From assembly GCA_038229715.1 (NCBI GenBank), contig JBBROD010000006.1:1-64000 (forward strand): a stretch of DNA of 64,000 bases, read 5' to 3'. The stretch comes from JANMES01 sp038229715. Lineage in GTDB: Bacteria; Planctomycetota; Phycisphaerae; Tepidisphaerales; Tepidisphaeraceae. The first letter of the stretch is position 1; each line of letters starts with the position of its first letter. Under the pieces are notes generated by a model, which did no database searches, was not told where the DNA came from, and saw only the letters and a list, made by a program, of their open reading frames with translations. Shown here one piece after another: positions 35,069 through 43,195 of the stretch. Both the position numbers and the translations under genes were made by a program.

Positions 35069-35156
35069 AGGACTTAGGACTGAGGACTTAGGACTTAGTG
35101 GAACGCAGGCGACGGCAGCTATCTACTAAGTCCTAAAGTCCTTAGTCCTAAGTCCT
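35069..35156. repeat. Heptamer inverted repeat (GGACTTA word), thrS leader
   Basis: Left arm 35069-35098 is four copies of GGACTTA/GGACTGA; right arm 35126-35156 is the complementary TAAGTCC series. The stem is about 30 bp with one bulge and one mismatch and a 27-base loop. Confidence 0.9.
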
Positions 35157-35163
35157 GACAAAT

Positions 35164-37176
35164 ATGGCAATCGCAATTCTCCCCGACGGCTCCAAGCGCG
35201 AGTTGGCGGATGGCAGCACGGTGTACCAACTGGCCGAGTCCATCGGCCGCGGGCTCGCCAAGGCTGCGGTCGTGGGCAAGGTGGATGACAAAGTCGTCGA
35301 TTTGTCGTTCCCGCTCACCGGCGAGCACAAGGTTTCTATCATAACCGATAGAGACCCGATCGCGCTGCAGACGCTGCGACACTCGGCCGCCCATGTGATG
35401 GCTGAGGCGATCCAGAATCTTTGGCCGGAAGCGCAACTCGCTTACGGCCCGGCGCTGGAAAACGGGTTTTACTACGACCTCGCGCTGGAGAAGCCGATCA
35501 GCACCGCCGACTTCGAGAAGATCGAAGCGGAGATGAAGAAGATCGTCGGGGAGAATCGCTCGTTCAAACGCTACGATCTCGCGCCGGCTGACGGAATGGA
35601 TCGGCTGGGCAAGGAAGGCAATAAGTACAAGGTCGACAACGCCCGGCGCGCCATCGACGGCGGGGCCGGCTCGCTCAGTTGGTACGTCACCGGCGAGAAG
35701 GACAAGAATTGGGAAGACCTCTGCATGGGCCCGCACGTGCCGGCCACCGGGAAGATCGGCGCGTTCAAGGTGATGAGCGTCAGCCAATCGTACTGGCACG
35801 GCGACTCCGCGTCGGACAAGTTTCAGCGTGTGTACGGCACGGCGTTCTTCGATAAGAAGCAGCTCGACGAATACATCAAACAGATCGACGAAGCCAAGAA
35901 GCGCGACCACCGCGTGATCGGCCCCGCGCTCGGGCTCTACACGATCGACGATGCCGTCGGCCAAGGCTTGGTGCTGTGGAAGCCCAAGGGCGCGATCGTG
36001 CGACAGGAATTGCAGAATTTTATCAGTGAGCACTTGAAGCGACAGGGCTACAGCCAAGTGTTCACCCCGCACATCGGCCGGCTGGGGTTGTACAAGACTT
36101 CGGGGCACTATCCCTACTACCGCGAAAGCCAGTTCCCGCCGTTGGTCGATCCCGAGATGATCGACCTGCTCGCCAAGGAAGGCTGCACCTGCGGCGACCT
36201 GAGCAACCGCATGGCGGCCGGCGATATCGACGGCTATCTGCTGAAGCCCATGAACTGCCCGATGCACATCCGCATCTACGCCAGCGAGCAGCACAGCTAT
36301 CGCGATCTGCCGATCCGCCTGGCGGAATTCGGCACGGTTTACCGCTGGGAAAAGTCAGGAGAACTCGGCGGGATGACCCGCGTGCGCGGATTCACGCAAG
36401 ACGACGCGCACCTGTTCTGCACCGAAGAGCAAGTGGCGGCTGAGGTACTGGGTTGCCTTGAACTGGTGAAGATCGTGCTCGGTACGCTCGGCATGAACGA
36501 CTACCGCGTCCGCGTCGGCCTGCGCGATCCAGACAGCGCCAAGTACGTCGGCGCGGCCGAGCAGTGGGACCGCGCCGAAAAAGCCTGCCTCGATGCGGCG
36601 TCATCGCTGGGCGTGCCGTTCACCAAGGAAGCCGGCGAAGCCGCTTTCTACGGCCCGAAGATCGACTTCGTCGTGCGAGACGTCATCGGCCGCGAGTGGC
36701 AACTAGGCACGGTGCAGGTGGATTACCAGTTGCCGCAGCGGTTCGACCTGAGCTACACCGGCGCTGATAACAAGCCGCACCGCCCGGTGATGATCCACCG
36801 CGCCCCGTTCGGCAGCATGGAGCGCTTCATCGGCGTGCTGACCGAACACTTCGCCGGTGCGTTCCCGCTGTGGCTCAGCCCCGTGCAGGTGGCGGTGCTT
36901 AGCATCAGCGACAAGTACAATGACTACGCGAACAAGGTCGTCGACCAGCTGAAGGCTGCGGGTTTACGCGTCGAAGCCAACCTCACCGGCGACAAAATCG
37001 GCGCCAAAATCCGCGAGGCGACCATGGCGAAGGTGCCGTACATGCTCGTCGTCGGCGAGAAGGAAGTGGCCGAGAACAAGGTGGCGGTGCGACATCGCAC
37101 GGAAGGGGATAAGGGCGCGGTGACGATCGAGGAGTTCTCCACGATGGTGAAAGAGATGATCGCGTCGCGGAAGTAA
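35164..37176 (+). CDS. thrS: Threonyl-tRNA synthetase, 670 aa
   Basis: Charges tRNA-Thr. Domains in order: TGS (1-60), editing domain with HSAAH (H73, H77), linker, class II catalytic core (LGLYTIDDAVGQGLVLWKPKG, YKTSGHYPYYRESQFPPL), zinc-binding MNCPMHI, motif 2 FGTVYRWEKSGELGGMTRVRGFTQDDAH, motif 3 APFGSMERFIGVLTEHFAG, then anticodon-binding domain. A short Cys-containing insertion (KEGCTCGDLSNRMAAGDIDG) precedes the MNCPMHI block. Regulated by the upstream attenuator, which has five Thr codons. Full length. Confidence 0.97.
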   Translation: MAIAILPDGSKRELADGSTVYQLAESIGRGLAKAAVVGKVDDKVVDLSFPLTGEHKVSIITDRDPIALQTLRHSAAHVMAEAIQNLWPEAQLAYGPALENGFYYDLALEKPISTADFEKIEAEMKKIVGENRSFKRYDLAPADGMDRLGKEGNKYKVDNARRAIDGGAGSLSWYVTGEKDKNWEDLCMGPHVPATGKIGAFKVMSVSQSYWHGDSASDKFQRVYGTAFFDKKQLDEYIKQIDEAKKRDHRVIGPALGLYTIDDAVGQGLVLWKPKGAIVRQELQNFISEHLKRQGYSQVFTPHIGRLGLYKTSGHYPYYRESQFPPLVDPEMIDLLAKEGCTCGDLSNRMAAGDIDGYLLKPMNCPMHIRIYASEQHSYRDLPIRLAEFGTVYRWEKSGELGGMTRVRGFTQDDAHLFCTEEQVAAEVLGCLELVKIVLGTLGMNDYRVRVGLRDPDSAKYVGAAEQWDRAEKACLDAASSLGVPFTKEAGEAAFYGPKIDFVVRDVIGREWQLGTVQVDYQLPQRFDLSYTGADNKPHRPVMIHRAPFGSMERFIGVLTEHFAGAFPLWLSPVQVAVLSISDKYNDYANKVVDQLKAAGLRVEANLTGDKIGAKIREATMAKVPYMLVVGEKEVAENKVAVRHRTEGDKGAVTIEEFSTMVKEMIASRK

Positions 37177-37214
37177 TTCAGATGTGTAGTGCTATTGAAG
37201 AACCTATTTGGCGT

Positions 37215-37601
37215 TCACCACTTGCGATGGACGCCATAGGCATCCAACTGAGTATCCGAGCTGACGATTACCATCTGCCGGTTAAGCGCCTGCGCAACAA
37301 TGATTCTGTCGAAGGGATCACGATGGTGGTATTTGAGTTTACTGACGGCGATAAAGTCAGTGACCTCAAGAGCGAGGAATGAGGTCAGGTTCACTGTTGT
37401 CACATCCGCAATGAATTTTTCCAAAGTGTTATCGAGCCGAAGTTTTCCAGCACTGACTTTGATTGCAATTTCCCACAGCGACGCCACGCTCAGGAATCGG
37501 TCATTCTCTCCGTCTTCGATAAGCGACTTAGCTCGCGTGGAAAGTTGTGAATTGTTGGTTGCAAACCAAAGGATGGCGTGTGTATCGAGCAGAAGCTTCA
37601 T
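37215..37601 (-). CDS. vapC: PIN-domain toxin (VapC-like), 128 aa
   Basis: Probable RNase toxin. PIN-domain acidic residues are all visible: D6 (LLLDTHAILW), E44 (SLWEIAIK), D95 and D98 (HHRDPFDRIIVAQA) and D116 (IVSSDTQLD). The start codon follows the antitoxin stop with no gap. It is convergent with thrS; the intergenic gap is about 40 bases. Confidence 0.88.
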   Translation of the reverse strand: MKLLLDTHAILWFATNNSQLSTRAKSLIEDGENDRFLSVASLWEIAIKVSAGKLRLDNTLEKFIADVTTVNLTSFLALEVTDFIAVSKLKYHHRDPFDRIIVAQALNRQMVIVSSDTQLDAYGVHRKW

Positions 37602-37814
37602 TTACATGTAATCCGCGAAGTCTTCCAGTGGCGCATCAAAATCATCCGCAATCCAGATTTTCCCTTCAGCGCTGCCCGCTTTAGGGCCCCGCTTTCCGGA
37701 TGGCGTTTCGGTCTGAGGCTCCGCCTGCACAATCACGGCTTGGCCGGGGCGCAGATCATGCGGTTCGTCTGGGACGATCACTTTTCCGTCGAAATGTCCC
37801 TTGATGGCAACCAT
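37602..37814 (-). CDS. Cognate antitoxin, 70 aa
   Basis: Small protein MVAIKGHFDGKVIVPDEPHDLRP... with a short beta N-terminus like AbrB/DUF2281-type antitoxins (GxxxxGkVxvPdE) and an acidic C-terminal half, GKIWIADDFDAPLEDFADYM, suited to wrap the toxin. ATG 37814 is chosen; a longer frame on the same strand is antisense to the neighbouring hydrolase gene. Family name is uncertain, but position and size argue strongly for an antitoxin. Confidence 0.75.
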   Translation of the reverse strand: MVAIKGHFDGKVIVPDEPHDLRPGQAVIVQAEPQTETPSGKRGPKAGSAEGKIWIADDFDAPLEDFADYM

Positions 37815-37867
37815 TACAGTTTGATTATATCGGGATGTGACGAAGTCGCTACAGAAATTTGCCCGGC

Positions 37868-39997
37868 TTACCGCTTCCCCGAAATCGCCACCGACTTGTT
37901 CGCCGGGTCGAGCACCAGCGCACCCCATGTGTTCGGGCGAAGCTGGGTCATCGCTTCCTTCGGAGCCGACCAGTAGTACTCGGTGGCGTGCTGGAAATTT
38001 TTCACGTGCAGGTTCATCGCCATCGGCTGTTTCGGGTCCCACTCGTAGAGCGCTTCTTTGGGGATAAACATTTCCACCACATAACGGTCCGGGCGGATGC
38101 GGACGGCGTCTTTGATTAAAGGGTGCGGGATCAGCGCGTCCAGCAAGGCGTCGCCGGAGCGATGCCATTGGCCGACCACACCGGTGCTGCCGTCGTTGTC
38201 GGGGAAGGGGTTGGGCACGAAGAAAAAGCTGTGGCTGTTCTTGCTGTAGCTGATCTGATCCGGCGCGGGCGGGCGCGTGTTGATCCACAATTCTACGCAG
38301 TCGCGAGTCCACCACCAACCTTTAGCTGGAGCGGAGAGGATGTCCTCGTCGAACACTTCCATGCCGACGAATAAACCCTTCTCCGTCCAGCCCATGTACA
38401 CGTTGGGCAGTGGGATTTTGCTGCGCTCCAGGCCGATGGTCTGGCCGTGGCGGATGCCTTGGACTTTGCACTGAGGCGCCCAGTCAGACAGCTCGCCGTT
38501 CAGGCTGATTGGCTTGTTCAGGTACGGAACGTGCATCACCGGCTTGGCGGCGAAGCTTTCGCGCCAAACGTCTTTCTGATCGTCCTTGAAGCTGTTGAGG
38601 TGCAGCGAGTTCAGGTCGGCTGCGGTGTCGCGGACGGCGTCGGCCAGTGATTCGTACGGGCGGTCGTCGATGTCGACGACGCCGAAGTTCACATCTTCGC
38701 CGTCCAGCGTTCGCCCCGACGGCGGCTCGTCCATCCACTGGAACCAGTCGGCTGACACGATGTACGGCACGCGAGCGAGCCGGCTGGTGAACAGGCGATA
38801 GCCCTCCGCCCGTGCCTGCTGATCCAGCACTTGCGCCGCGAAGCCGACCGTGTTGCGATTCCCGCTCCGGCCATCAAGGGCGTGAAAGCTGTACTCGCTG
38901 ATGATGATCGGCTGCTGCCCGGAGGCGTCGTACATCATCTTGAACATGTCCAGGTCGAGCCGGGCGTCGCTGACGTAGTAGTTGAGCGACTGGGCGTCGG
39001 TGTAATCCTTGCTCGCCCGCACGACTTCCGGCGGCGCGTAGCCGCGAAAGCGAACGCCCAGGATAAGGTGGTTCGGATCGTACTGACGGATCAGCGTGGT
39101 GGTGGTCTTGAAGTAGTCCGTCGCAAGGTGTTCAACCCAGGCGTTGAACAGCTTGGTGTACGCATCCTGCGGATCATGCGGCAGGCGTTCCCATGCGTAC
39201 ATCTCGTCGAAGTTAGTGAGCTTGGTTCCCCATTCCTTATTGAATGCATCCGTCGATGGCCAAAGCGTTTTGATGACTTGAATCACCTGATAGCGGTTGG
39301 GGTCGCTGGCGGGGCGGAAGTCGAAGTAGACGCTCGGGCCGGAAAAGCCGTCGCCCCAGTCGAGCTCGTTGTCGATGAAATAGCCGACTAAGTTCTTGTT
39401 GTTTTTCAGTTGTTCGACCTGCGTCTTGATCGCCTGCTCGGCGACGGTCACCCATTCAGGCGTGTAGAACCGCTTTGAATTGCCGGACTGCCACGTCCAA
39501 ACGTTCAGGTCGCGGGTCATCGGCACGTCGAAATTATGGAACACCGGATTGCACCAGGCACCTAGCCCCTTGAATCCGGTCTCATGAATACGGGCGAGCG
39601 TGGCTTTGGCCCAGGCGTCGAGGTCGGTGGGGTTCTCCGAGCCGTTGAAATCGCGGCTCATATAAGAAGGTCCTTCGGCATCACGGCCTTTTTGGAAAGG
39701 CTGCACGGTGGTCACCGCGTTGATGAATTCCGGGGCGTTCATCGGATCGAGCATCCACCAAACGCCGTTGGCATCGTGGGCCAATCGCCAGAACCCTTCC
39801 TTGCCACGGATTTTCGTGAACTGGACTGACTTTGTGGCGTTCTTGATGTTCAGGTTGCCGGTGGCAGAAGTTGTGGGAAGGATCACGATGCGCGTGTTCG
39901 CATTTTTCGGCGGCGATTGAGTCGCGCTGGACAGCAGCGGCCGGACCAGCAAGGCCACCAGCCCCAACGCCGCGAGGATATACGCCACACGATTCAT
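37868..39997 (-). CDS. Secreted GH50-like hydrolase with CBM9-type domain, 709 aa
   Basis: Exported polysaccharide-degrading enzyme. Signal peptide/anchor VAYILAALGLVALLVRPLL. The TIM-barrel has acid/base E211 in GYFIDNELDWGDG, matching the GH50 agarase motif YFVDNE, and a probable nucleophile E368 in PIIISEYSFHALDG. From about residue 500 a second domain (LNKPISLNGELSDWAP, VYMGWTEKGLFVGMEVFDED, RDCVELWINTRP, ALYEWDPKQPMAMNLHVKNF) is CBM9-like. Agar or another galactan is a reasonable but unproven substrate. It stands alone on the minus strand. Confidence 0.78.
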   Translation of the reverse strand: MNRVAYILAALGLVALLVRPLLSSATQSPPKNANTRIVILPTTSATGNLNIKNATKSVQFTKIRGKEGFWRLAHDANGVWWMLDPMNAPEFINAVTTVQPFQKGRDAEGPSYMSRDFNGSENPTDLDAWAKATLARIHETGFKGLGAWCNPVFHNFDVPMTRDLNVWTWQSGNSKRFYTPEWVTVAEQAIKTQVEQLKNNKNLVGYFIDNELDWGDGFSGPSVYFDFRPASDPNRYQVIQVIKTLWPSTDAFNKEWGTKLTNFDEMYAWERLPHDPQDAYTKLFNAWVEHLATDYFKTTTTLIRQYDPNHLILGVRFRGYAPPEVVRASKDYTDAQSLNYYVSDARLDLDMFKMMYDASGQQPIIISEYSFHALDGRSGNRNTVGFAAQVLDQQARAEGYRLFTSRLARVPYIVSADWFQWMDEPPSGRTLDGEDVNFGVVDIDDRPYESLADAVRDTAADLNSLHLNSFKDDQKDVWRESFAAKPVMHVPYLNKPISLNGELSDWAPQCKVQGIRHGQTIGLERSKIPLPNVYMGWTEKGLFVGMEVFDEDILSAPAKGWWWTRDCVELWINTRPPAPDQISYSKNSHSFFFVPNPFPDNDGSTGVVGQWHRSGDALLDALIPHPLIKDAVRIRPDRYVVEMFIPKEALYEWDPKQPMAMNLHVKNFQHATEYYWSAPKEAMTQLRPNTWGALVLDPANKSVAISGKR

Positions 39998-40278
39998 GCT
40001 TCTATTAATTCATACGGGGCCCGTTCAAAGGCAGTTGCATTAATATCGGTCTCGCACGGATTAATACTTAGCTCATGTTTGAGAACTTTCAAATCCCCTA
40101 AGTTATTATTCCACAACAGCTTGTGCTGAATTTCACGATGTTGAGCCTGCTAAAATGTGAAAAAAATGTTCGATCAGCAGGAAATCGATTGCTCTAACTC
40201 CTTTTTAACTCTGGGTTTGTCGCTCATTGACACGAACTTTGCCGCGAGAGGGTTATCGTGACTTGGAAGGACTGAAAA

Positions 40279-40407
40279 ATGCCTTGGTCGTTATATCCGG
40301 ACCTCGCGCGTCAGTATTTTGAAATGGTCGATGTCGTAGGCAACCCTGCACGGGTAGCACGGGCCAGAGGCTGCTGGGACCAAACCCCCCAAAACACGTC
40401 ATGCTGA
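40279..40407 (+). CDS. Possible small or interrupted ORF, 42 aa
   Basis: MPWSLYPDLARQYFEMVDVVGNPARVA... begins with ATG behind AAGGA at good spacing. From about codon 25 the sequence is repeat-derived (left arm of the inverted repeat), so the natural C-terminus may have been replaced by the element. No homology recognised. Confidence 0.25.
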   Translation: MPWSLYPDLARQYFEMVDVVGNPARVARARGCWDQTPQNTSC

Positions 40408-40555
40408 GGCACTCCGAAGCATCTCGGATGCCGAAGACCATTCGAGATTCGAGATCCTTCGGCGTATCTCAGGATGACGATACGTGTTTGTTCGCGGGGG
40501 TTTGGACACAGCAGCCGGAGGACCGTGATACGGTCGAGTTTTCAGACTGACTCAC
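40350..40555. repeat. Long imperfect inverted repeat with nested palindromes
   Basis: Left GGCTGCTGGGACCAAACCCCCC...ACACGTCATGCTGAGGCACTCCGAAG and right CTTCGGCGTATCTCAGGATGAC...CGTGTTTG...GGGTTTGG...CAGCAGCC are complementary with gaps. The inner TCATGCTGAGG...GAAGCATCTCG block resembles a short repeat I recall seeing in many bacterial genomes. The right edge (ACGGTCGAGTTTTCAGACTGACTCACC) matches the outer edge of the element at 25134-25309. Confidence 0.7.
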
Positions 40556-40876
40556 CAACTCCAAACGGGGGTTTGCTTGATTCCCCATTCAACGCCGGTA
40601 CATTACTACCCCTCGCTCCGGGCGTCGACCGCGTTATTGAGTTAGCGCAACATCGATTTTTGGAGCGACAACTCTGACAAGGAGTGACCGTGAAGATTGA
40701 GCCAAACTAGTGCTCAGGCTGACCGTTTTGCAGCGGGGTCAGTATGAGCGATGACCCCGCTTGGAGAGCGTTCGATTCTGTCTCTCCCGATTCCGGCTTC
40801 ATCGTTCATCCCTCCCGAAGTAAATTAATAAGCATCGAAAAATTGATCCCGATCTCGACCCGAAAGGATTCTGTCC

Positions 40877-43054
40877 ATGGCCCGCGACCTGACCAAAATT
40901 CGTAACATCGGCATTGCCGCTCACATCGACGCAGGAAAGACCACCACATCGGAGCGCATCCTGTATTACACCGGCCGTATTCACAAGGTCGGCGAAGTGC
41001 ACGAAGGCACCGCCGTCATGGACTTCGATCCGGAAGAACAGAAGCGCGGCATCACGATTAACTCCGCCGCCACTTACTGTAAGTGGAAGCCGGGCGGCTG
41101 GATCAACAAGAGCTCCGACGCCGCGATGTACGACATCAACCTGATCGACACGCCGGGACACGTCGATTTCACCGTCGAGGTGGAACGTTCGCTGCGCGTG
41201 CTCGACGGCGCGGTGGCGGTGTTCGACGGCAAGGAAGGCGTGGAAGCGCAGTCCGAAACTGTCTGGCGTCAGGCCACCAAATACAACGTCCCGCGTGTCT
41301 GCTTCATCAACAAGATGGACAAGGTCGGTGCGGATTACGATTACTGCTACAACAGCATCCTCGATCGCCTGGGCGCACCGGCGATCCCGGTCGTGATCCC
41401 TGACGGCCAGGCCGACACGTTCAAAGGCGTGATCGATATCATCGATCAGGTCGGCTACTACTCGAACATGGACGACGAAAAGGACAAGGGCAACACCGTC
41501 GTCATGAAGCCCGTGCCCGAGCACATGAAGGAAAAGGTCGCTCACTACCGTGCGATCATGCTTGAGAAGATCGCCGAGCTCGATGACGCGCTCATGGACA
41601 AGTACCTGGCCGACCCTGAGTCGCTTCAGCCGGCAGAACTTCGCGCGGCCCTCCGCAAGGGCACGATCGCGTTCAAAGCCCATCCGCTTTATTGTGGTTC
41701 GGCCTATAAATACATCGGCGTGCAGTTGGTGCTGGATGGCGTTATCTCGTACCTGCCGAGCCCGATCGATATGCCGGCCGTCAAAGGCACGAACCCGCGC
41801 GACAAGGAAAAGGTCGAAATTCGCGAGCGTCAACCCGATCAGCCGTTCTGCGGCCTGGCGTTCAAGATCGTCGACGACAAGTTCGGCACGCTGACCTACG
41901 TCCGCGTCTACAGCGGCACGCTGCTTAAGGGCACGCGTATTCTGAATGCCAATAAGGAAAGCAAAGAAAACATCAGCCGAATGTTCCAGATGAGCGCCGA
42001 TGACCGCGAGGCCCGCGACTCGGCTGAAGCCGGCGACATCATCGCCGTCATCGGTATCGATGAAGCCAACACCGGCGACACGCTGTGCGACCCGGATCAT
42101 CCGATCATTCTGGAACGCCCAAGCTTCCCTGAGCCGGTCATCAGCATGTCGATCGAGCCCAAGAGCGGCGCTGATAAGCAGAAGCTGGGTGACGCGCTCA
42201 CCAAACTCCGCCGTATGGATCCGACATTCCGCACCAAGTACGACGAAGAGACGGGCGAAACCGTCATCGCCGGCATGGGCGAGTTGCACCTTGAAATTCT
42301 GAAGATGCGTCTGACCCGCGACTACAAGGTCGAGGTGATCGTCGGCAAGCCGAAGGTGGCGTACAAGGAAGCCATCACCCGGAAAGCAGAAGCCCGCGGT
42401 AAGCACGTCAAGCAGTCGGGCGGTCGCGGTCAGTTCGGTGACTGCTCGATCTCCATCGAGCCGTTCGACGGCAACGACCCGGCCACGGGCCAGCCGTTGG
42501 ACGCGGTCGTACTCAAGAAGCTCGGCTGGGAAGACGGCGTGGCATTCGAGAACAAAATCTTCGGCGGCAGCATTCCGAAGGAATTCATCCCGTCGATCGA
42601 GTACGGCATTCGCATGGCGTGCAAGACCGGCGTTCTGGCGAACTTCCCTCTGCTTAATCTGAAGGCGACTCTCACCGACGGCAGTTACCACCAGGTCGAC
42701 TCGTCGCAGATCGCGTTCGAGCTCGCCGGCCAGATCGCCCTCAAGGAAGCCGCTGCCAAGGCCGGGCTCACGTTGATGGAGCCGATCATGAAGGTCGTCG
42801 TCACCACGCCGAAAGATTTCGTCGGTAACGTCACCGGCGATATCAACAAGCGTCGCGGACTGATCGTCAACAGCGAAGAGCGCGGCAACACATCCGTGAT
42901 CGAAGCGGAAGTGCCGCTCTCTGAAATGTTCGGTTACACGACCGACCTGCGTTCGATGAGCACCGGCCGAGCCGCCAGCGCCATGGAACCGCTAAAGTAT
43001 GCCGAGGTGCCATCAAACGTGAAGAAGGCGATCCTGGAAGAAAACGGCAAGTAG
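40877..43054 (+). CDS. fusA: Elongation factor G, 725 aa
   Basis: Ribosomal translocase GTPase. G1 AHIDAGKTT (15-23), switch I RGITINSAAT, G3 DTPGHVDF, G4 NKMDKVGADY, domain IV GGRGQFGDC and MEPIMKVVVTTP, C-terminal FGYTTDLRSMSTGRAS (usual TQGRA is STGRA here). AAAGGA is before the ATG. The str-operon neighbours rpsL, rpsG and tuf are not next to it. It is followed by a perfect 33-bp heptamer inverted repeat. Confidence 0.97.
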   Translation: MARDLTKIRNIGIAAHIDAGKTTTSERILYYTGRIHKVGEVHEGTAVMDFDPEEQKRGITINSAATYCKWKPGGWINKSSDAAMYDINLIDTPGHVDFTVEVERSLRVLDGAVAVFDGKEGVEAQSETVWRQATKYNVPRVCFINKMDKVGADYDYCYNSILDRLGAPAIPVVIPDGQADTFKGVIDIIDQVGYYSNMDDEKDKGNTVVMKPVPEHMKEKVAHYRAIMLEKIAELDDALMDKYLADPESLQPAELRAALRKGTIAFKAHPLYCGSAYKYIGVQLVLDGVISYLPSPIDMPAVKGTNPRDKEKVEIRERQPDQPFCGLAFKIVDDKFGTLTYVRVYSGTLLKGTRILNANKESKENISRMFQMSADDREARDSAEAGDIIAVIGIDEANTGDTLCDPDHPIILERPSFPEPVISMSIEPKSGADKQKLGDALTKLRRMDPTFRTKYDEETGETVIAGMGELHLEILKMRLTRDYKVEVIVGKPKVAYKEAITRKAEARGKHVKQSGGRGQFGDCSISIEPFDGNDPATGQPLDAVVLKKLGWEDGVAFENKIFGGSIPKEFIPSIEYGIRMACKTGVLANFPLLNLKATLTDGSYHQVDSSQIAFELAGQIALKEAAAKAGLTLMEPIMKVVVTTPKDFVGNVTGDINKRRGLIVNSEERGNTSVIEAEVPLSEMFGYTTDLRSMSTGRAASAMEPLKYAEVPSNVKKAILEENGK

Positions 43055-43062
43055 ATGCCTGA

Positions 43063-43139
43063 AGGGGCAAGTATTAAGGGGCAAGGGGCAAGTGAGGATT
43101 CTTCTTCACTTGCCCCTTGCCCCTTAATACTTGCCCCTC
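43063..43139. repeat. Perfect 33-bp heptamer inverted repeat (GGGGCAA word)
   Basis: Arms 43063-43095 and 43107-43139 are exact complements over 33 bp with an 11-base loop. Arms read GGGGCAA, GTATTAA, GGGGCAA, GGGGCAA. The most intact member of the family in the window, nine bases after the fusA stop. It could terminate or stabilise the fusA transcript. Confidence 0.95.
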
Positions 43140-43195
43140 AGTACGATGCAACTTTCCGCTTCGCCCGATATGATCCAGTTCAGGAGTATTGCTGC

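Larger units (their letters stand above)
40014..40876. other. Long intergenic region before fusA
   Basis: About 860 bases with no confident gene. It contains a small frame at 40279-40407 and a long inverted repeat at about 40350-40555. The stretches 40014-40278 and 40556-40800 show nothing I recognise. The fusA promoter is not obvious; AAAGGA at about 40862 is the fusA ribosome site. Confidence 0.5.

Noticed and set aside
40799..42691. Open frame of 630 codons antisense to fusA
   Set aside because: A codon-bias shadow of the GC-rich fusA gene; no protein-like motifs, and fusA on the other strand is unambiguous. The same applies to long antisense frames at 48101-49126, 49157-50251 and 50291-51505.
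43055..43195. Upstream extension of the adaptor-like gene to 43055
   Set aside because: The extension is encoded by the perfect heptamer inverted repeat; ATG 43196 has a ribosome site and signal peptide.
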